64,000 nucleotides of DNA, taken from positions 965,001 to 1,029,000 of the forward strand of contig NZ_CP033433.1 of assembly GCF_003713065.1 (NCBI RefSeq). The letters run 5' to 3'. The notes under the pieces are model-generated. The model was given only the letters and a program-made list of their open reading frames with translations, was not told where the DNA came from and searched no databases. A program made the translations under genes and the position numbers. The DNA is from Cohnella candidum. Its GTDB lineage: Bacteria > Bacillota > Bacilli > Paenibacillales > Paenibacillaceae. Shown here one piece after another: positions 53,471-61,449 of the stretch; position 1 is the stretch's first letter, and each line of letters starts with the position of its first letter.

Positions 53471-53596
53471 AGGGCTTCAGCCTGCTTTCTGATCGAGAGG
53501 TGTTTATCATTGTATCAAATGGGGTGAATCCGCTTCCATGGTTTCGCGCGATGAAAATATCGAACAAATAAAAAATATGAAAAAAACGTAGGCTCC

Positions 53597-53610
53597 TGAA
53601 AACGCTTCCC
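53597..53610 (+). promoter_or_regulatory. cre-like site upstream of terC
   Basis: TGAAAACGCTTCCC fits the core TGNAANCGNWNNC of CcpA sites, with mismatching flanks. A TATACT at 53612-53617 directly follows and could be a -10 element. The region between here and terC also holds a strong GGCTCGG/CCGAGCC hairpin. Confidence 0.35.
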
Positions 53611-53716
53611 GTATACTTTGTTACGGCTGAGGGCTCGGGCGGCATTTTCGCGAAGCCTGCCGAGCCGCGGCCCGATGGGACATTCCCATTCTACTACGAG
53701 CGGAGCAGGTGGAACC

Positions 53717-54409
53717 ATGGAACTTTTTTGGTGGGGTCTCGCGCAGATTATCATGATTAACGTCGTCCTAAGCGGAGATAACGCGGTCGTCATCGCGCTG
53801 GCTTGCCGGGGTTTGCCCGATCGGCTTCAGAAGAAGGCGATCTTCTGGGGGATGCTGGGAGCGATCGTCTTGCGGATCGTCTTGACATTCGCGGCGGTGT
53901 GGGTGCTCAAAATCCCTTACGTGCAGCTGATCGGCGCGCTTCTGTTACTGTACATCGCGGTGAAGCTTCTGAAAAACGACGAAGCGGACGACAAGTTGAA
54001 GTCCGGATCCAACGTGAGGGAAGCGATCCGAACGATCGTGACCGCGGATATCGTCATGAGCCTGGACAACGTGCTGGCCGTCGCGGGGGCGGCGTCCGGA
54101 AACCTGCTGCTGATCGGACTCGGTCTCGCCGTGAGCATCCCGCTGATCGTGTGGGGCAGCAAGCTGCTCATGAAAGGGATGGAGCGGTTTCCGATCGTGG
54201 TCGTGCTCGGCGCCGGCCTGCTCGGGTATACCTCGGGGGAAATGGCCCTCAAGGACAAGGCGGCAGGCGGCTGGCTGGAGATCGTACCGTTGTCCCACTA
54301 TGCCATCCCGATCGTGCTTGCCGTCCTCGTGATGGCGATCGGGGCGACGCTCGGCAAGAAAACGCCAAAAAAAGAAGAGGCGGCTGAAGCCGCCGTACAT
54401 GCTTCCTAG
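53717..54409 (+). CDS. TerC-family integral membrane protein (YjbE-like), 230 aa
   Basis: Seven hydrophobic helices and the paired acidic motifs VLSGDNAVVIAL and DIVMSLDNVLAVAGA are the TerC signature. Members such as B. subtilis YkoY, YceF and MeeF/MeeY export Mn2+ and support metalation of secreted proteins. The ATG at 53717 follows AGGTGGAA; upstream in-frame ATG codons have no ribosome site and lie before a leader hairpin. It lies between the two-component genes and the tct operon but has no obvious link with carboxylate uptake. Confidence 0.9.
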   Translation: MELFWWGLAQIIMINVVLSGDNAVVIALACRGLPDRLQKKAIFWGMLGAIVLRIVLTFAAVWVLKIPYVQLIGALLLLYIAVKLLKNDEADDKLKSGSNVREAIRTIVTADIVMSLDNVLAVAGAASGNLLLIGLGLAVSIPLIVWGSKLLMKGMERFPIVVVLGAGLLGYTSGEMALKDKAAGGWLEIVPLSHYAIPIVLAVLVMAIGATLGKKTPKKEEAAEAAVHAS

Positions 54410-54430
54410 CCGTTCGGCTTAGAGGAGCAA

Positions 54431-54453
54431 GGGCCGCGATGCGGCCCTTTTTT
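54431..54453 (+). terminator. Terminator after terC
   Basis: GGGCCGC/GCGGCCC (54431-54437 with 54441-54447, loop GAT) is followed by six T. Confidence 0.93.
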
Positions 54454-54554
54454 CATGTCGCCGTGGTCCGTGAAAAAAATGATCGAAATGACGCTAATCG
54501 GATTAATGCAACATATTCGGGAAAACTTCCGCCGGATTTGGAGCCCTGATATGC

Positions 54555-54584
54555 TTGGAAGCGCAAACAAAAAAGCGCTTTCAA
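54555..54584. promoter_or_regulatory. Two abutting cre (CcpA) sites before tctC
   Basis: 54555-54569 (TTGGAAGCGCAAACA) matches WTGNAANCGNWNNCW at every position. Directly after it, 54570-54584 read on the minus strand is TTGAAAGCGCTTTTT, one mismatch from the same consensus and nearly the ideal palindrome. They lie 45-75 bases before the tctC start, where CcpA binding would repress. Confidence 0.75.
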
Positions 54585-54628
54585 TTTGCGGCGCAACCTA
54601 TTATCCGAAACGGGGAGTGTATCGCTTC

Positions 54629-55693
54629 ATGAAAAAAGGTTTGCTGAAAAGCGGGAAATTCGCGATCGTGGGGGCCTTGGCATTCGCGTTGACCGCCTGC
54701 GGCAGCGGCGGAAATAAAGACGCGGGGAAAGGCGCTTCATCCAGCCCGGCATCCAGCCAATCCGCCGCGGCGGAAGGCTATAAGCCGAAGAAGCCGATTC
54801 AGATCATCGCGCCTTCCGGTGCCGGAGGCGGATGGGATAAAACGGCGCGTTCCATCGCCAAAGTGCTCGGGGAAACGAAGCTGGTGAACCAGCCGATTAC
54901 GGTGGAGAACAAGCCGGGCGGCGGCGGGGCCGTATTCCTTGCCTCTTACGTGGCGGAGGATGCGGGCAACGATTACAAGCTGTTCGTGAGCTCGCCTCCG
55001 ATTCTGGTCAACAACCTGAAGAAGGAAGGCAACAGCCCGTTCGGCTACAAGGACGTCACGCCGCTGGCCGGACTTACGGAAGACTTCGGCGCCATCGCCG
55101 TCGCGGCCGATTCCAAGTACAAAGATTTGAAGTCGCTGCTGGACGACCTGAAAGCGGACCCCAAAAGCGTGACGATCGCGGGCGGTTCGGCTCCGGGCTC
55201 GATGGACCACATCATCGCGGTTCTGCCGGCCTACAAATACGGAGTCGACCCGAAGACGGTGAAGTACTTGTCCTACGACGGGGGCGGCGAAGCCTTGACC
55301 GCGCTGCTCGGCGGCAACGCCCAGGCGATCGGCACGGACGTTTCCTCGCTCGGCGAATATTTGAAGGCGGGTAAAATCCGCATACTGGCCGTTTCCGCTC
55401 CGGAAAGGCTGGGCGGAGACTTCAAGGACATCCCGACGATGAAGGAGCAGGGCGTCGACGCGGAATTCCTCATCTGGCGCGGCATTTTCGGACCGAAAAA
55501 CATGAGCGCGGAAGCCAAAGGTTACTGGGAAGCCAAAATGAAGGAGCTTTCCGAATCCGATGTTTGGAAGCAGGAGCTTGCGGCGAACGCATGGGCCGGC
55601 AGCTTCAAGAACGCCGCGGACTTCACCGCGTACCTGGGCGAGCAAGAGAAATTGGTCAAAGATACGCTGACCGCGCTCGGCATGGCGAAATAA
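54629..55693 (+). CDS. TctC-type tricarboxylate-binding lipoprotein, 354 aa
   Basis: This is the extracytoplasmic receptor of a tripartite tricarboxylate transporter. A signal peptide ends in the lipobox LTAC, followed by a Ser/Ala linker and a Bug-fold receptor with IQIIAPSGAGGGWDKTARSI and VENKPGGGGAVFLASYV, the carboxylate-binding loops. The ATG at 54629 gives the signal peptide and follows GGGGAG. It is the first gene of tctC-tctB-tctA, and a stem-loop after its stop may raise its level over the membrane subunits. Citrate or a similar acid is the probable substrate. Confidence 0.92.
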   Translation: MKKGLLKSGKFAIVGALAFALTACGSGGNKDAGKGASSSPASSQSAAAEGYKPKKPIQIIAPSGAGGGWDKTARSIAKVLGETKLVNQPITVENKPGGGGAVFLASYVAEDAGNDYKLFVSSPPILVNNLKKEGNSPFGYKDVTPLAGLTEDFGAIAVAADSKYKDLKSLLDDLKADPKSVTIAGGSAPGSMDHIIAVLPAYKYGVDPKTVKYLSYDGGGEALTALLGGNAQAIGTDVSSLGEYLKAGKIRILAVSAPERLGGDFKDIPTMKEQGVDAEFLIWRGIFGPKNMSAEAKGYWEAKMKELSESDVWKQELAANAWAGSFKNAADFTAYLGEQEKLVKDTLTALGMAK

Positions 55694-55708
55694 GAATAAG
55701 GGCTCGAT

Positions 55709-55740
55709 ACGGGAGAAGAGCGCTGACGCTCTTCTCCCGT
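55709..55740 (+). other. Intercistronic stem-loop between tctC and tctB
   Basis: A perfect 14-bp stem (55709-55722 with 55727-55740, loop CTGA) has no T run after it. It fits an mRNA-stabilising or processing element rather than a terminator. Confidence 0.7.
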
Positions 55741-55763
55741 GCTCCACTAAGGAGAGGACGAAA

Positions 55764-56228
55764 TTGAACAAAACGTTCGACCGTTTCGCGTCCGTCGCGT
55801 TTCTCGCGATCGGCACGCTGTTCGTGATCGAAAGCCGGAAAATATCGGAGAGCGCTTACGGCAGCAACGTAGGGCCCGACATTTTTCCGATGTACCTGGG
55901 CGTGATTTTGGTCCTTCTCAGCCTCCGATTATTTTACGAAACCTTCCGTTACCGGACGGACGGCAAAGCCGAGAAGGAGAAGCTGGACTACAAGCGTTTT
56001 TCCGTGATCCTGGGCGCCGCGATTCTTTATGCTTACTTTCTCGAGGATATCGGATACGTGATCTCCACTTTCCTGTTCCTGGTCATCGGCTTTCAAACGA
56101 TGCAGAAGGGGAAGCTGTGGGTTTCCGCGGTGATCTCCGCGCTGTTCACCCTCGTCGTTTATTTCGTCTTCGTCGAAGTTCTGAAAGGCTCGCTGCCCGG
56201 GTTTCCCAGCTGGCTGGGCTTATCCTGA
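55764..56228 (+). CDS. TctB-type small membrane subunit, 154 aa
   Basis: Four hydrophobic helices and the conserved segment GPDIFPMYLGVILVLLSL mark the small subunit of tripartite tricarboxylate transporters. The family is poorly conserved, so position between tctC and tctA is much of the evidence. It starts with TTG at 55764 after AAGGAGAGG. The tctA start is 12 bases after its stop. Confidence 0.88.
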   Translation: MNKTFDRFASVAFLAIGTLFVIESRKISESAYGSNVGPDIFPMYLGVILVLLSLRLFYETFRYRTDGKAEKEKLDYKRFSVILGAAILYAYFLEDIGYVISTFLFLVIGFQTMQKGKLWVSAVISALFTLVVYFVFVEVLKGSLPGFPSWLGLS

Positions 56229-56240
56229 GGGAGGTTCAAC

Positions 56241-57767
56241 ATGCAGACACTCGAATATTTGGGACACGGCTTGTCGGTCGCGGTCCAATGGCATAACTTG
56301 TTGTTCGCCTTCATCGGCGTCCTGATCGGAACCGCCGTCGGCGTTCTCCCCGGCATCGGTCCCATGAGCGGCGTCGCCCTCCTGATCCCGGTGACCGCCT
56401 CGATGACGGCGGGGCTCGGGCCGGAGCAGGCGGCCATCAGCTCCATCATTTTGCTTGCGGGCGTCTATTACGGCGCCATGTACGGAGGCTCCACCACGTC
56501 GATCCTGCTCAATACGCCGGGAGAGTCCTCGTCCGTCGTCACGACGCTGGACGGCTACCAAATGGCGCGCCAAGGAAGGGCCGGCGCCGCTCTGGCGATC
56601 GCCGCGATCGGTTCCTTCGCGGCGGGCTTGGTTTCGCTGATCGGCTTGATCTTCCTGGCCGGTCCGCTGTCCGAACTGGCCATCAAATTCGGACCCGCCG
56701 AATATTTCTCCCTGATGGTCCTGGGACTCGCGGCGGTCAGCGGCTTGGCGGGCAAGTCGATGACCAAGGCCCTGATCATGACCGTATTCGGACTGCTGCT
56801 CGCGTCCATCGGCATCGACAACGTTTCCGGGGTTGCCCGGTTCACTTACGATAATCCTTACCTGTATTCGGGACTGGAATTCCTGACGATCGCCGTCGGC
56901 CTGTTCGCTCTGGGAGAGGTGTTCAAAACCATTCTCGAAAAGGAGCAGACGGACGGAACGCTCGCGAAGATCACCCGCGTCATGCCGACGAAGCAGGATC
57001 TCAAAGACAGCGCGGCCCCGATCGCCCGCGGCTCGCTGCTCGGCTTTTTCATCGGCGTGCTGCCGGGAGCCGGCGCCACGATGGCTTCGTTTTTCTCCTA
57101 CATCATGGAGAAAAAGCTCAGCAAAAACAGGGACAAATTCGGCCAGGGCGCCATCGAAGGCGTGGCGGCGCCGGAATCGGCCAACAACGCGGCGGCGGGC
57201 GGTGCGATGATCCCGCTGCTGACGCTCGGCATTCCGGGTTCCGGCACGACGGCGATCCTCATGGGCGCGCTCATCATGTACAACGTGCAGCCGGGACCGC
57301 TTCTGTTCCAGGATCATCCTCAAGTGGCTTGGGGCTTGATCGCCAGCATGTTCATCGGCAACATCATGCTGCTCATCCTGAACATGCCGCTCGTCAAAGT
57401 TTTCGCCAAAATCATCGAGACTCCGCCCAAATATTTGATTCCGCTCATCGTCGCGATTTCCGTTTTCGGGGTTTACGCCGTGCAGTACACGACATTCGAT
57501 CTGCTGCTTCTGATCGGCTGCGGCGTCGCCGGGTATTTTCTCGCCAAAAACGATTATCCGCTCGCTCCGCTCGTCCTGGGCCTCGTGCTCGGGCCGATGA
57601 TCGAAAACAACATGCGCAGGGCGCTGACGATTTCCAACGGCGATTTCATGATTTTCCTGCACAAACCGATTTCCGCCGTCTTCATCGCCGCCGCCGTCCT
57701 CTGGCTGGTCGTTCCGATGCTGCTCCGCCTCCGCGGGAAAAAAGTGCTCGTGAACGAAGAGGGATAA
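56241..57767 (+). CDS. TctA-type large membrane subunit, 508 aa
   Basis: This is the channel subunit of the transporter, with about twelve membrane helices. The duplicated glycine/proline-rich motifs are clear: VGVLPGIGPMSGVALLIPVT and, in the second half, IGVLPGAGATMASFFSY; YGGSTTSILLNTPGE is another family mark. Transport uses an ion gradient and the TctC receptor. The start at 56241 follows GGGAGG. A malic enzyme gene follows after 42 bases with no terminator between. Confidence 0.95.
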   Translation: MQTLEYLGHGLSVAVQWHNLLFAFIGVLIGTAVGVLPGIGPMSGVALLIPVTASMTAGLGPEQAAISSIILLAGVYYGAMYGGSTTSILLNTPGESSSVVTTLDGYQMARQGRAGAALAIAAIGSFAAGLVSLIGLIFLAGPLSELAIKFGPAEYFSLMVLGLAAVSGLAGKSMTKALIMTVFGLLLASIGIDNVSGVARFTYDNPYLYSGLEFLTIAVGLFALGEVFKTILEKEQTDGTLAKITRVMPTKQDLKDSAAPIARGSLLGFFIGVLPGAGATMASFFSYIMEKKLSKNRDKFGQGAIEGVAAPESANNAAAGGAMIPLLTLGIPGSGTTAILMGALIMYNVQPGPLLFQDHPQVAWGLIASMFIGNIMLLILNMPLVKVFAKIIETPPKYLIPLIVAISVFGVYAVQYTTFDLLLLIGCGVAGYFLAKNDYPLAPLVLGLVLGPMIENNMRRALTISNGDFMIFLHKPISAVFIAAAVLWLVVPMLLRLRGKKVLVNEEG

Positions 57768-57809
57768 ACGGCATCGTACGAACAATCGACAAACAAGGGG
57801 TTCGATTAT

Positions 57810-59240
57810 ATGAGTCTCACCACGGCCCGGATGTCCGGCGGCAAAAGCGTCATTATCCGGCTTGAAATGCAAACGGACCGGATCCATTTCGGCCAGGTGG
57901 CAAGCGCGGTCGCGGAGGCGGGCGGGGATATCGTCGCCATCGACGTCATCCAGACCGGGCGGGATACGACGATCCGGGATTTGACCGTCATGGTGGCGGA
58001 CGACGGCCACACGAACCGCATCGCGGACGGCTTGAAGGCATTAAGCGGAATTCGCGTCGTCAACGTCTCGGACCGGACGTTCCTGCTGCATCTCGGCGGC
58101 AAAATCGAAATCACGCCCAAAACGCCGATCCAAAACCGCGACGATCTGTCCAGGGTCTATACGCCGGACGTCGCCCGCGTTTGCATGGCGATCCGCGAAG
58201 ACCCGGACAAAGCGTTCGCCCTGACGGTTAAGCGCAATACGGTCGCCGTCGTGTCGGACGGCACGGCCGTGCTCGGTCTCGGCAACATCGGGCCGTACGC
58301 GGCCATGCCGGTGATGGAAGGCAAGGCGATGCTGTTCAAGCAGTTCGCCGGCGTCGACGCCTTTCCGATCTGCCTCGATACGCAGGATCCGGAAGAAATC
58401 ATCCGCCACGTCAAGGCCATCGCTCCGGCGTTCGGGGGCATCAATCTCGAGGATATCTCGTCGCCCCGCTGCTTCGAAATCGAGAAGAGGCTGCGGGAAG
58501 AGCTCGACATTCCGGTCTTCCACGACGACCAGCACGGCACGGCCGTCGTACTTTACGCGGGTTTGATTAACGCGCTGAAGGTGGTCGGCAAGGACCTCGG
58601 CAGCGCGAAGGTGGTCGTGTGCGGCGTCGGGGCGGCGGGCGTTGCCTGCAGCAAGATTCTGATGGCCGCCGGCGTCGGGGAAATCATCGGCGTGGACCGG
58701 GACGGTATCTTGACGGCCGATCGGGAATACGCGCAGCCGATGTGGCGCTGGTACGCGGAGCATTCGAACCCGAGGCGGATCAGCGGGGGGTTGCGGGAAG
58801 CGCTGGAGGGAGCGGACGTGTTCATCGGGTTGTCCGCCGGCGGCCTCCTCAAGCGGGAGTACGTCATGCGGATGGCCCGGGATCCGATCGTCTTCGCGAT
58901 GGCGAATCCCACGCCCGAGATTTCCCCGGAGGAAGCGGAGGACATCGTCGGCGTCATCGCCACGGGGCGTTCCGACTATCCGAACCAGATCAACAACGTG
59001 CTGTGCTTCCCCGGCATTTTCCGGGGGGCGCTGGATTGCAGGGCTTCGGAGATCAACGAGGAAATGAAGCTGGCCGCCGCGGAAGCGATCGCTTCCGTCA
59101 TCCGGGACGAAGAGCGCAACAAGCAGTACATCATTCCGAGCGTCTTCAACCAGGAAGTCGTGAAGAGGCTCCGCGACGGCGTCGTGGAGGCCGCGATCCG
59201 CACGGGCGTCGCGCGCCGCATCCCCAGGGAATATCGGTAG
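57810..59240 (+). CDS. NAD-type malic enzyme with N-terminal ACT domain, 476 aa
   Basis: Malic enzyme oxidatively decarboxylates malate to pyruvate. The core shows VYTPDVARVC, the catalytic Lys segment FALTVKRNTVAVVSDGTAVLG, metal ligands in GGINLEDIS and VFHDDQHGTA, and the dinucleotide fold VVCGVGAAGVACSKILMAAG. Residues about 15-85 form an ACT domain (IIRLEMQTDRIHFGQVASAV), a small-molecule-binding regulatory module found in the B. subtilis YtsJ type. Its place after tctA suggests that imported carboxylates are channelled to pyruvate. The start follows AAGGGG. Confidence 0.93.
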   Translation: MSLTTARMSGGKSVIIRLEMQTDRIHFGQVASAVAEAGGDIVAIDVIQTGRDTTIRDLTVMVADDGHTNRIADGLKALSGIRVVNVSDRTFLLHLGGKIEITPKTPIQNRDDLSRVYTPDVARVCMAIREDPDKAFALTVKRNTVAVVSDGTAVLGLGNIGPYAAMPVMEGKAMLFKQFAGVDAFPICLDTQDPEEIIRHVKAIAPAFGGINLEDISSPRCFEIEKRLREELDIPVFHDDQHGTAVVLYAGLINALKVVGKDLGSAKVVVCGVGAAGVACSKILMAAGVGEIIGVDRDGILTADREYAQPMWRWYAEHSNPRRISGGLREALEGADVFIGLSAGGLLKREYVMRMARDPIVFAMANPTPEISPEEAEDIVGVIATGRSDYPNQINNVLCFPGIFRGALDCRASEINEEMKLAAAEAIASVIRDEERNKQYIIPSVFNQEVVKRLRDGVVEAAIRTGVARRIPREYR

Positions 59241-59259
59241 GTTTCGCATTCGAACAAGA

Positions 59260-59309
59260 AAAAAACGTTCCGGAATCGGCGGAAAGGCCGAAACCGGAAC
59301 GTTTTTTTT
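59260..59309. terminator. Terminator between the malic enzyme gene and the HMCES gene
   Basis: A 14-bp stem (59260-59273 with 59294-59307) and an inner TCGG/CCGA pairing are flanked by A and T runs, so it serves both convergent genes. Confidence 0.93.
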
Positions 59310-59323
59310 GCTATTCGGTGCGT

Positions 59324-60001
59324 TCAGCCCGTGATCCTCTCCAGGCACGCGGCGTCGTCGTTGGCGGGACTGCCGACGCGCTTGTCCACCTCGTAGGCGT
59401 CCATCTCCGCCGCCGGGTAGGGGACAAGCAAAGGCTTGAGCAGGGCGGGATCCTGTACTTGCCGGTCGAGCCACAGCGGCTCGTCCTCGGGCCTCAGGAT
59501 CACCGGCATTCGGTCGTGGATGCCCGCCATCAGCGGATTCGGCTCCGTCGTGATGACGGCGAAGGAGCTCACCTTGCGGCCGTCCGGCGCCGTCCACGTC
59601 TCGTACAAGCCGGCCATGCTGAAGACGCCGCCGCTCCGGAGGACGATCCGGTAGGGACGTTTGCCGCCGCCCGGAGCGCTTTTCCACTCGTAAAATCCGT
59701 CAGCGGGGATGAGGCATCTTTTGCGGCGGAAAGCGTTCCGGTAAGCCGGTTTCTCCTCCAGCGTCTCGGCGCGGGCGTTGATCATGCGGCTGCCGATTTT
59801 CTCTTCTTCCGCCCAAGGGGGAATCAGGCCCCATTTGAGCAAGCCCAGCCGGTTGCGCTCTCCGTCATGGACCACGGCGGGCACCATCTGGGTCGGCGCC
59901 ACGTTAAAGCGTGGCAGCTCGAACGGAGTCGCCGGCAAATCCGCGAAATACCGCATCATCAGTTCTTCCAGCGTAATGGTGATCGTGTATCTTCCGCACA
60001 T
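59324..60001 (-). CDS. HMCES/YedK-type abasic-site crosslink protein, 225 aa
   Basis: SRAP proteins link covalently to abasic sites in single-stranded DNA through Cys2, shielding them during replication. The key residues are present: MCGRY at the start (Cys2 after Met removal), the Asn in MINARAET, the Glu in GFYEWK and the His in GIHDRMPV. The start at 60001 is fixed by the need for Cys2. Its promoter region is shared with the divergent SOS polymerase gene, which fits a DNA-damage role. Confidence 0.94.
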   Translation of the reverse strand: MCGRYTITITLEELMMRYFADLPATPFELPRFNVAPTQMVPAVVHDGERNRLGLLKWGLIPPWAEEEKIGSRMINARAETLEEKPAYRNAFRRKRCLIPADGFYEWKSAPGGGKRPYRIVLRSGGVFSMAGLYETWTAPDGRKVSSFAVITTEPNPLMAGIHDRMPVILRPEDEPLWLDRQVQDPALLKPLLVPYPAAEMDAYEVDKRVGSPANDDAACLERITG

Positions 60002-60037
60002 GTCTCGCACCCCCCGATCCAGGCTCGTATGCTTCCG

Positions 60038-60066
60038 ATTGTACCAGTTTCGAGCCGCCGAATGAA
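60038..60066 (-). promoter_or_regulatory. Promoter for the HMCES gene
   Basis: On the minus strand TTCATT (60066-60061) and TACAAT (60043-60038) are 17 bases apart, 36 bases before the start codon. Confidence 0.6.
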
Positions 60067-60110
60067 CCGGAGGGCGTTATTTCGGACGACAATTTTGGAG
60101 AAAATGCCAC

Positions 60111-60140
60111 TTGAATACGAACAAGCGTTCTGATTATAAT
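60111..60140 (+). promoter_or_regulatory. Promoter of the Y-family polymerase gene
   Basis: TTGAAT (60111-60116) and a consensus TATAAT (60135-60140) are 18 bases apart. A LexA-type box lies in the spacer. Confidence 0.8.
60118..60131. promoter_or_regulatory. SOS (LexA) box 1
   Basis: CGAACAAGCGTTCT matches the Bacillus SOS consensus CGAACRNRYGTTCG at 13 of 14 positions and lies between the -35 and -10 elements, where repressor would exclude RNA polymerase. Confidence 0.85.
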
Positions 60141-60152
60141 AAGAATCACTCG

Positions 60153-60166
60153 GGAACATTTGTTCG
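60153..60166. promoter_or_regulatory. SOS (LexA) box 2
   Basis: GGAACATTTGTTCG matches 12 of 14 consensus positions, keeping both GAAC and GTTC arms. It lies 13 bases after the -10 element and just before the ribosome site. Confidence 0.75.
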
Positions 60167-60177
60167 GAGGGGTTTCA

Positions 60178-61449
60178 ATGGCGACCGGTAAACAGCGAGA
60201 TCGCACCATCATGTTGATCGACGGTCAATCGTTTTATGCGTCGGTCGAGAAAGCCGCTCACCCGGAATACCGGGATAAGCCGGTAGCCGTCGGGGATCCC
60301 GAGCGCAAGTCGGGCATCATTCTCGCGGCCTGCCCGATCGCGAAAGGCCGCGGCGTCACGACGGCCGAACGCGTGGGGGAAGCCATCGCCAAGTGTCCGG
60401 ATCTCGTGGTCATACGCCCCCGGATGCAGACCTACATCACCGTTTCCCTGCTCATCACGGAAATATACGAATCGTTCACGGACCTGGTGGAGCCCTACTC
60501 GATCGACGAACAATTTCTCGACGTGACGGGTTCCCTGCTCGGCAGGGGAGACGCGGAATCCCTCGCGCATCAGATCCAGACGAAGGTGCTTTTGTCCACC
60601 GGCGTGTGGTCGCGGGTCGGCGTGGGACCGACGAAAATACTCGCCAAAATGGCGACGGACAACTTCGCGAAGAAGCGTTCGGAGGGCATCTTTAAGCTTG
60701 ATGACGGCAATATCGAGACCGAACTCTGGCCGCTGTCCGTCGACAAAATGTTCATGGTGGGCTCCAGAATGACCCGTCATTTTTGGCGGATGGGCTTGCG
60801 GACGATCGGCGACATCGCCCGGCTCGAGCTCGGCGAATTTAAGCGGAAAATGCGGAAGGAAATGGGCAAACAATCGGATATCCAAGCCGAATACTACTGG
60901 CAGACGGCGCGGGGCATCGATCCCAGTCCGGTGGTGTCCTCGGTTCGCGGCGCTTTGCAATCCGTCAGCCACGGCAAAGCGCTGCGCGCCCGCCTTTATC
61001 GCAAATTGGCCGACGTCGAGGTGGTGCTCCTTGAGCTCGTCGTCGAAGTCTGCCGCCGGGCGCGCCGCCTGGGCAAGCAAGGCCGGGTCGTGTCGGTCGG
61101 CGCCGTGGAAACCGACGGGGAGCGGATGCTCTCGTTCGGGCGGCAAACGACGCTGCCGCATGCGACGTCGCTCACCCACGAGGTGGCCGCCGCCGCGCGT
61201 CAATTGTTCGTGCAGCATTGGCGGGGGATGCCGATCAGCCGCCTTTTCATTTCGCTCACGCAACTTTCCGATGACGACACGTATCAGCTCACGCTGTTCG
61301 AGGACCGGACGACGGTGTACAACCTGGAACGGGCCACGGATTCGATCAAGGATCGATTCGGCGATGCCGCCATCATGCGTGCGTCTTCCTTGCTGGAGTC
61401 GGGCGTAGCCCGCGAGAGAGCAGCCCAGATCGGAGGTCATTATCGGTGA
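60178..61449 (+). CDS. SOS-controlled Y-family DNA polymerase (UvrX/YqjW-like), 423 aa
   Basis: This is a translesion polymerase of the DinB/UmuC superfamily. The metal-binding residues are in LIDGQSFYASVE and YSIDEQFLDV (Asp-Glu near 107-108), and the helix-hairpin-helix region is around KMFMVGSRMTRHFWRMGLRT. Overall it is closer to UvrX/YqjW of Bacillus than to DinB. The ATG at 60178 follows GGAGGGG. It shares GTGA with the next start, so both are co-translated. Control by two LexA boxes predicts induction by DNA damage. Confidence 0.9.
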   Translation: MATGKQRDRTIMLIDGQSFYASVEKAAHPEYRDKPVAVGDPERKSGIILAACPIAKGRGVTTAERVGEAIAKCPDLVVIRPRMQTYITVSLLITEIYESFTDLVEPYSIDEQFLDVTGSLLGRGDAESLAHQIQTKVLLSTGVWSRVGVGPTKILAKMATDNFAKKRSEGIFKLDDGNIETELWPLSVDKMFMVGSRMTRHFWRMGLRTIGDIARLELGEFKRKMRKEMGKQSDIQAEYYWQTARGIDPSPVVSSVRGALQSVSHGKALRARLYRKLADVEVVLLELVVEVCRRARRLGKQGRVVSVGAVETDGERMLSFGRQTTLPHATSLTHEVAAAARQLFVQHWRGMPISRLFISLTQLSDDDTYQLTLFEDRTTVYNLERATDSIKDRFGDAAIMRASSLLESGVARERAAQIGGHYR

